A stretch of 64,000 bases of DNA from an uncultured Alphaproteobacteria bacterium (GTDB lineage Bacteria > Pseudomonadota > Alphaproteobacteria > SP197): positions 868,001-932,000 of the forward strand of contig OY282363.1 in the NCBI GenBank assembly GCA_958295695.1, read 5' to 3'. Numbering within the stretch: position 1 is the first letter of the stretch; each line of letters opens with the position of its first letter. Positions 58,934-64,000 of this stretch are shown here, piece after piece. Made by a program: the position numbers and the translations under genes. The notes beneath the pieces were generated by a model. It had not been told where the DNA came from and ran no database searches. It saw only the letters and a list, made by a program, of their open reading frames with translations.

Positions 58934-61480
58934 ATGTCGAGGTTTCAATTGCCGACAGCCGCTGCCGCGCTTTTGTTCACCGTGTGGGCGCCTGGCGTGG
59001 TCGCGGCGGCGGAGAGCATCCCGGTCGTTCCGCCGGAACCGGAGCAGATCGCCGTTCGAGCGGGCTCGGATTCAGCATCCAAGGGTGCCGCCTCGGCTTC
59101 CCAGCCGGAGGATCCCGTGTCGGAGGTGCTGCGTCTGCGAGGCGAGATCCGGGCGAACCGGGACAGAATTGAAGCGCTCCGATTGTCGGACCTCAAGCGA
59201 GCGGACGAAGCCTACCAATCGGCGCTCGCGTCCATCGCCCCGAAGGATATGTTCGAGACGGAAGCCGAACACCTGAAGCGAGACGTGCAGGAGAAGAGCG
59301 AAGCCGCGCTGGAGAAGGCGAAGTCCGAGAGCGCGATCAACCAGAAGTATGACGCTCTCTTGAGGAGCGAGGTAGAGCCGCTGTTCCAGAGTGTGCGTAC
59401 GCTGCTTGACGGTGCCGATGTGGTTTCCTCGGATGATATTGAGGTCGATTTGGAGAAATACGATCCGGAGCATGGAGTCTTCATCGGAAGCCTTGCCGTA
59501 CATACAGGCTTGGTGGATCTCGAGGCGCAGCTCTTCGTTCCAATGAAACGAAACGCGGCCAGGACTTTCTGGAAGAACAAGGACTCCCTGATTGGTCGGA
59601 TGTCGCTGGCGATGGACGTCCATTCTCTTGATATCTTGATCGAAGAGTTTTGGTTGGAAGATCCTCAATCGGCGCACCGGACGGAAGAGAGGATCGCGGT
59701 CATCGAGGTCGTATCCCCTCCAGAGGCGGTTTCCCCGTCGGAAGAGCAGCGGAGACGGGCAGATGGATTGCGGTCCTCGGCGTCATCGTTGGCGAAGCGT
59801 TCGGCGCAGGGCGCCCGCGACGGCTATCGCGACGAAAGCAAGAAAGCGAAGGGCTGGATAGCGGAGTACAACCGGCTGGTCGGCGAGGCGAAGGCGGTCT
59901 TTGCGAAGGACCCGCACGTTCAGGGACTGAAGACGCTGTCCTACGGGGGCAGCAACCCGCAGGCCGCGGGCGCGGTCACGACCGCGGCCGGGGGGCTGGA
60001 GGCGTATATGACGTCGTTCGTTTCGCATGAGGCGCTCAAGGCCTCGGCGTCATCGTTGGCGAAGCGTTCGGCGCAGGGCGCCCGCGACGGCTATCGCGAC
60101 GAAAGCAAGAAGGCGAAGGGCTGGATAGCGGAGTACAACCGGCTGGTCGGCGAGGCGAAGGCGGTCTTTGCGAAGGATTCGCACGTTCAGGGACTGAAGA
60201 CGCTGTCCTACGGGGGCAGCAACCCGCAGGCCGCGGGCGCGGTCACGACCGCAGCCGGAGGGCTGGAGGCGTATATGACGTCGTTCGTTTCGCATGAGGC
60301 GCTCAAGGCCTCGGCGTCATCGTTGGCGAAGCGTTCGGCGCAGGGCGCCCGCGACGGCTATCGCGACGAAAGCAAGAAAGCGAAGGGCTGGATAGCGGAG
60401 TACAACCGGCTGGTCGGCGAGGCGAAGGCGGTCTTTGCGAAGGACCCGCACGTTCAGGGACTGAAGACGCTGTCCTACGGGGGCAGCAACCCGCAGGCCG
60501 CGGGCGCGGTCACGACCGCGGCCGGGGGGCTGGAGGCGTATATGACGTCGTTCGTTTCGCATGAGGCGCTCAAGGCCTCGGCGTCATCGTTGGCGAAGCG
60601 TTCGGCGCAGGGCGCCCGCGACGGCTATCACGACGAAAGCAAGAAGGCGAAGGGCTGGATAGCGGAGTACAACCGGCTGGTCGGCGAGGCGAAGGCGGTC
60701 TTTGCGAAGGATTCGCACGTTCAGGGACTGAAGACGCTGTCCTACGGGGGCAGCAATCCGCAGGCGGCTAACGCTGTTACGGCCGCAACCAGATCGTTCA
60801 AGCGAGTCATGGAAAATGTAGAGGAAATGCCACGCTCAGTTGCTGCCGCGGCAGTCGCTGAAACAGTAGTTCAATCTCCAAATTATACGCCGCTGAACCA
60901 TCTGCCCTACAGCGGCCGGTTCTCGCCCGATGCGATCAAGCTCGCCGGGCTGCTTGGGCGCTGGTTCTCTCCCGATGCCAAAGACGAGAGCGGCTGGACG
61001 GACCTGCACTACGCAGCCGCCCTGAACCTGCCCGGTCTCGCGTCGGCACTGTTGGAGGCCGGGGCGGATCCCGAGGCCCGGCTGAAAAGCGATGGCCAAC
61101 CGTTCGGTAGTGAATTGGCCGGAGCACTTTCAGCATTCGGGCGCGATCTTGATGGCGATGATCTCAGTGATTGGACGCGGAACGGTCAGACACCCCTGCA
61201 CTTCGCGGCATGGTTCAACGCAGCCTTGGCCGCGCCGCACCTCATCGCAGGCGGTTCGAAGGTCGATCCAACATCGAGTGCTGCCCGCACGCCGTTATAT
61301 CTGGCGGCATGGGAGAATTCCCGAGACCTAGCGGAGTTCATGATCGGTCGAGGCACGGACGTGCGGGCCGCGAGCAGAAATGGCTGGACGCCTCTGGACT
61401 ACGCGATATACCGCAAGGCATCGGAGACTGCGGCGATGCTACATCGACATGGCGCACAATGTAATAGGAACTGCCAATAG
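58934..61480 (+). CDS. Secreted protein with four 89-aa repeats and C-terminal ankyrin repeats
   Basis: 848 residues. ATG 58934 is chosen because GGGGAG lies 7 bases upstream; the ATG two codons earlier is too close. Signal peptide residues 1-26 (AAALLFTVWAPGVVAAAES). Residues 50-280 are helical with charged repeats. Residues 281-611 are 3.7 tandem copies of an 89-aa unit (SSLAKRSAQGARDGYRDESK, AKGWIAEYNRLVGEAKAVFA, LKTLSYGGSNPQAAGAVTTA). From residue 683 ankyrin repeats follow: GWTDLHYAAALNLPGLASAL, QTPLHFAAWFNAALAAPHLI, ARTPLYLAAWENSRDLAEFM, GWTPLDYAIYRKASETAAML. An exported ankyrin protein suggests contact with other proteins or a host. Confidence 0.85.
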   Translation: MSRFQLPTAAAALLFTVWAPGVVAAAESIPVVPPEPEQIAVRAGSDSASKGAASASQPEDPVSEVLRLRGEIRANRDRIEALRLSDLKRADEAYQSALASIAPKDMFETEAEHLKRDVQEKSEAALEKAKSESAINQKYDALLRSEVEPLFQSVRTLLDGADVVSSDDIEVDLEKYDPEHGVFIGSLAVHTGLVDLEAQLFVPMKRNAARTFWKNKDSLIGRMSLAMDVHSLDILIEEFWLEDPQSAHRTEERIAVIEVVSPPEAVSPSEEQRRRADGLRSSASSLAKRSAQGARDGYRDESKKAKGWIAEYNRLVGEAKAVFAKDPHVQGLKTLSYGGSNPQAAGAVTTAAGGLEAYMTSFVSHEALKASASSLAKRSAQGARDGYRDESKKAKGWIAEYNRLVGEAKAVFAKDSHVQGLKTLSYGGSNPQAAGAVTTAAGGLEAYMTSFVSHEALKASASSLAKRSAQGARDGYRDESKKAKGWIAEYNRLVGEAKAVFAKDPHVQGLKTLSYGGSNPQAAGAVTTAAGGLEAYMTSFVSHEALKASASSLAKRSAQGARDGYHDESKKAKGWIAEYNRLVGEAKAVFAKDSHVQGLKTLSYGGSNPQAANAVTAATRSFKRVMENVEEMPRSVAAAAVAETVVQSPNYTPLNHLPYSGRFSPDAIKLAGLLGRWFSPDAKDESGWTDLHYAAALNLPGLASALLEAGADPEARLKSDGQPFGSELAGALSAFGRDLDGDDLSDWTRNGQTPLHFAAWFNAALAAPHLIAGGSKVDPTSSAARTPLYLAAWENSRDLAEFMIGRGTDVRAASRNGWTPLDYAIYRKASETAAMLHRHGAQCNRNCQ
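59775..60766 (+). repeat. Tandem 267-bp repeats, 3.7 copies, in ABAB order
   Basis: Units start at 59775, 60042, 60309 and 60576, exactly 267 bp apart. Units 1 and 3 share AAGAAAGCGAAG, GACCCGCACG and GCGGCCGGGGGG; units 2 and 4 share AAGAAGGCGAAG and GATTCGCACG. The pattern shows a duplication of a 534-bp pair. Unit 4 ends near 60766. Confidence 0.95.
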
Positions 61481-61520
61481 CCTCACGATGCACTGTGCCG
61501 GTCATCGGAGTTGATGCGTA

Positions 61521-63515
61521 ATGAGACGAATCTTTGTCCTCTGCCTCACGGTCCTGCTCAGTGCGTGTAGCACCACGACACCTGCGGAATGGTCACAGCT
61601 TCACCAAGCTGCCGCGAAAGGAGATGTCGGACAGATCGAGCTTCTCGTTGACGCTGGGAAGGACGTGAACGCAAGGACTGCAAGTGGCACAACGCCTCTG
61701 CATGAAGCAGCAGCTTTGGGACAGTCCGCAGCAATCAAAGCATTGGCGGATAAAGGCGCGGACATCAATGCGAGAGATGGCAAGGGAGGAACGCCCCTCT
61801 ATATCGCTGCGCTGGCGCAACACACGTCAGCAGTTGTGTCTCTGCTTGAGTTGGGAGCGGAGGCTAGTTCGAGCAATTCGCAAGGACGAACACCGCTCCA
61901 CGCCGCGGCATTCTTCGGAGAGGTCGCAATGATCGAGGCTCTTGCAAAGTTCGGCGCGAACCTCGATGCGAAGGACAACAAGCACAGGGATTCACCCCTC
62001 CACTACGCCGCCGTAAACGGACACGCCTCGGCAATCGAGGCTCTGTTGAGGGCGGGTGCGAATGCCAGCATGCAGAACAAGCGCGGGCTGCTACCGCGCC
62101 ACTATGCAGAAAGGAAAGGTCATACCCGAGCGGTCAATGTCTTGTCGCAGGCCGCGAAGATCCGGACCATGGCAAAGGCTGCCGCGGCACGTTACATGGC
62201 CAGGGCCAGGAAGCAATCCGAATCTCCCGTCGTACACGAAGAGGAGTCGGAACCTCCCTCTCGTGAGGGAACTGAGGAGATGGCCACGACGGACGATCAA
62301 GGCCGTGCCAACACCTTGATGATCGAGGCGATCAAGGCCATGGAAGCGGCCGAGACCGAGCCATCGGGGCAACGGAAGTACGAACTTCTGAAGCTGGCTT
62401 TCGACAACCTTACGAGGATCGTCGAGCGTTTTCCGGCCACGGACCTCGCCGTGAAGCTGGCGACCGGCCAGCGGATCGGAAACATATCCCTCGCGCGCGT
62501 TCGCAAGGCCATGCAGCAGATGCGCGTGTCCGAGCCCCGAAAGGAAGGCGCGCCTGTACAAGTCTGGCGCCACGAGGGAGGCGTCGTTGCAGTGGCATTG
62601 CCCCCCGGTCGCGGACAAGCACTAACGGTGGACCGGAACGGGACTGCGGCATTGCACGATATCGAAACCGGGAATCTTCTACGCACGTGGCGGCACGACG
62701 GTGGGTTGAGTGATGTGGACTTGACGCGACGACGGTCGGGCGGGGCGAGCACCATTGCGGTGTCTCCGCGTGGGCGCGCCGTATTGACGGCAGGAAAGAA
62801 CGGAGAAGTCGCGCTGCACGATGTCGGCACGGGGAGAATCCGGAGCGAGTGGCAACACCGCCGGGCTGTGGGAGCGGTCGCCCTATCGCGGGACAGCGGG
62901 CTGGCTCTCGTCGGGGTTGGACGCGAGGCGCTGTTGGTTGACACGCGGGGCATGAAAATCCGCCGCTCCTGGCGAGGCAAATCTCCGGTAACGTCCGTCG
63001 CCCTGGCTCCGGATGGGCGGTGGATTCTCGCGGGCTTTGCCGACGGTCGTGCGGTCCTAGGCAACGCAAGCACTGGAAAGACTCTCCAAACATGGAAGCA
63101 CCGAGGATCGGGCGGCGGCGGCGTCATGGCTGCCGCCTTCTCCCCGGACGGACGGAGGGTATTGACCGGAGCGGCGAACGGGACCGCCGTGTTGCGCGAC
63201 GTTTCGACCGGAAAGACACTGCACGAATGGAAAAACGGCCGTCGAGTAACGTCTGTCTCCATTTCCCGCGACGGAAGATGGGTTCTGACGGGAGACGAGG
63301 AATACGAGGTCGAGTTGCACGATTCGCAGACAGGAAGAACCGTTCGCAAATGGCGGTACGATGCCTCGGCAGAGGCGGTTGCCTTTTCTCCCGACAGCCG
63401 GCAGGCATTGATGGGCTTTGCCGACGGCCTAGTCATACTTTGCGAAATCCAGATGCCAAGAAGAAGTCGTGGTTACGAGAGAACATTTCTGAGCTCTGAC
63501 GGTGGGTGCTGGTAA
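61521..63515 (+). CDS. Lipoprotein with ankyrin and WD40-like repeats
   Basis: 664 residues from ATG 61521. Lipobox LLSAC places the lipidated Cys at 16. Ankyrin repeats cover residues 30-210 (TTPLHEAAALGQSAAIKALA, GTPLYIAALAQHTSAVVSLL, RTPLHAAAFFGEVAMIEALA, SPLHYAAVNGHASAIEALLR). A charged helical linker holds AETEPSGQRKYELLKLAFDN. Residues 345-645 are about six WD40-like blades (VAVALPPGRGQALTVDRNGT, SVALAPDGRWILAGFADGRA, AAFSPDGRRVLTGAANGTAV, SVSISRDGRWVLTGDEEYEV). It would be membrane-anchored outside the cytoplasm. Both repeat types are protein-binding platforms; no enzyme motif. Confidence 0.88.
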   Translation: MRRIFVLCLTVLLSACSTTTPAEWSQLHQAAAKGDVGQIELLVDAGKDVNARTASGTTPLHEAAALGQSAAIKALADKGADINARDGKGGTPLYIAALAQHTSAVVSLLELGAEASSSNSQGRTPLHAAAFFGEVAMIEALAKFGANLDAKDNKHRDSPLHYAAVNGHASAIEALLRAGANASMQNKRGLLPRHYAERKGHTRAVNVLSQAAKIRTMAKAAAARYMARARKQSESPVVHEEESEPPSREGTEEMATTDDQGRANTLMIEAIKAMEAAETEPSGQRKYELLKLAFDNLTRIVERFPATDLAVKLATGQRIGNISLARVRKAMQQMRVSEPRKEGAPVQVWRHEGGVVAVALPPGRGQALTVDRNGTAALHDIETGNLLRTWRHDGGLSDVDLTRRRSGGASTIAVSPRGRAVLTAGKNGEVALHDVGTGRIRSEWQHRRAVGAVALSRDSGLALVGVGREALLVDTRGMKIRRSWRGKSPVTSVALAPDGRWILAGFADGRAVLGNASTGKTLQTWKHRGSGGGGVMAAAFSPDGRRVLTGAANGTAVLRDVSTGKTLHEWKNGRRVTSVSISRDGRWVLTGDEEYEVELHDSQTGRTVRKWRYDASAEAVAFSPDSRQALMGFADGLVILCEIQMPRRSRGYERTFLSSDGGCW

Positions 63516-63570
63516 AGCTCTATCGGGTATGGCTCTTCACCCTGTACAAGCGATTCGAGGAGGTTCAAAA

Positions 63571-64000
63571 ATGTTGGCCCGTGCCCTCTTTCTTGCAACA
63601 TCCGCGTTGGTAGTGTCACCCGCTATGGCGAGTGACACGTGGGTTGTTGACCCATCTACCCAGTGTAAAGTACAAGATCTCGGATGGATTAAGAATACAA
63701 CAGTCAAATGGGACGGGTCATGTAAGAGTGGATTTGCCGATGGTACGGGAAAGTTGGAATGGTCTTCAGAAGGCATCAAGTATTTCACCGAATACATGTC
63801 GAAGAAGACAGGAGTAATATTGAATGCGGGAAAAAGAGTACCGTTTATACAGCAGGGTCAAGTACAGTTGACTCTCAAGAAGTGCCACGACAGCTCCAGA
63901 TATCGCCGTGTGGCGGCTCAAATTTCGCCTACATTGGACGGTACTTCTCCCGTGATAATTGCCTACGTCCTTTCTGTTGCCGAACAATTAGCATGGAACA
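63571..64000 (+). CDS. Secreted protein, 3' end outside window
   Basis: At least 143 residues; the frame is open at the window end. ATG 63571 is set by GGAGG 7 bases upstream. Signal peptide residues 1-20 (MLARALFLATSALVVSPAMA), then DTWVVDPSTQCKVQDLGWIK and WDGSCKSGFADGTGKLEWSS, which resembles MORN-like exported repeats (GxGxLxW), and a pair of cysteines that could form a disulphide. AT-richer than the upstream genes. It continues the direction of the envelope cluster. Confidence 0.7.
   Translation, partial: MLARALFLATSALVVSPAMASDTWVVDPSTQCKVQDLGWIKNTTVKWDGSCKSGFADGTGKLEWSSEGIKYFTEYMSKKTGVILNAGKRVPFIQQGQVQLTLKKCHDSSRYRRVAAQISPTLDGTSPVIIAYVLSVAEQLAWN

Noticed and set aside
59775..60766. CRISPR array
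   Set aside because: The repeats are 267 bp long, adjoin without spacers and are an open coding frame.

Overview
The window is high-GC DNA from an alphaproteobacterium. This is inferred from gene style: a zinc-finger DinB, a MobF relaxase next to a coupling protein, HigBA modules, and IS5, IS630 and IS1595 relics. Secreted Sel1, ankyrin and WD40-like repeat proteins suggest a host-associated lineage, but the sequence does not fix the species. Almost nothing here is housekeeping; it is an accessory region built from stacked mobile elements.

The frame is set by two copies of the 3' half of a CAU-anticodon tRNA gene (11996-12040 and 47410-47454; the first 40 bp are identical). Each lies just upstream of a leftward tyrosine integrase (10545-11804 and 45978-47183). 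A 20-bp repeat and several copies of GCGCA-N4-A-GCGCA surround them. I read this as tandem integration. Element A is everything left of 12.0 kb, element B is 12.0-47.45 kb, and a third element C probably starts right of 47.45 kb. No complete tRNA gene is in the window.

Element A holds a ribbon-helix-helix protein, a DUF2493 / 74-aa / ssb / 56-aa module, an unrecognised 570-aa protein, dinB, a GIY-YIG protein and transposase debris. Element B begins with a broken MoxR-type ATPase, a secreted Sel1-FGE protein and an inverted fragment of the ssb module. Next come a Type ISP restriction-modification enzyme with a MazF-like and a HEPN-like protein, a TraD coupling protein with a MobF relaxase, an ImmA/PIN-like pair leading into a large SIR2 defence-type protein, and an IS5 copy. 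The full replication-style module follows (DUF2493, 74-aa, Toprim, ssb, 56-aa, zinc-ribbon, 107-aa), then phage-like remnants, a chimeric ImmA protease, a HigBA pair and the integrase. With a relaxase and coupling protein but no mating-pair genes, B looks mobilisable rather than self-transmissible.

Element C opens with decayed transposase, antitoxin and PIN genes, then carries the most interesting region, 49.9-64.0 kb: about fifteen co-directional genes, several with start/stop overlaps. They encode secreted helical proteins, one MotA/TolQ/ExbB-type proton channel, two ExbD/TolR-like proteins, a tetratricopeptide-like protein, a polytopic membrane protein, an SH3-like protein, an FGE-domain protein, a secreted protein with near-identical 267-bp repeats plus ankyrin repeats, and an ankyrin plus WD40-like lipoprotein. 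I do not recognise this set as a named system and propose it as a proton-motive-force-driven envelope machine.
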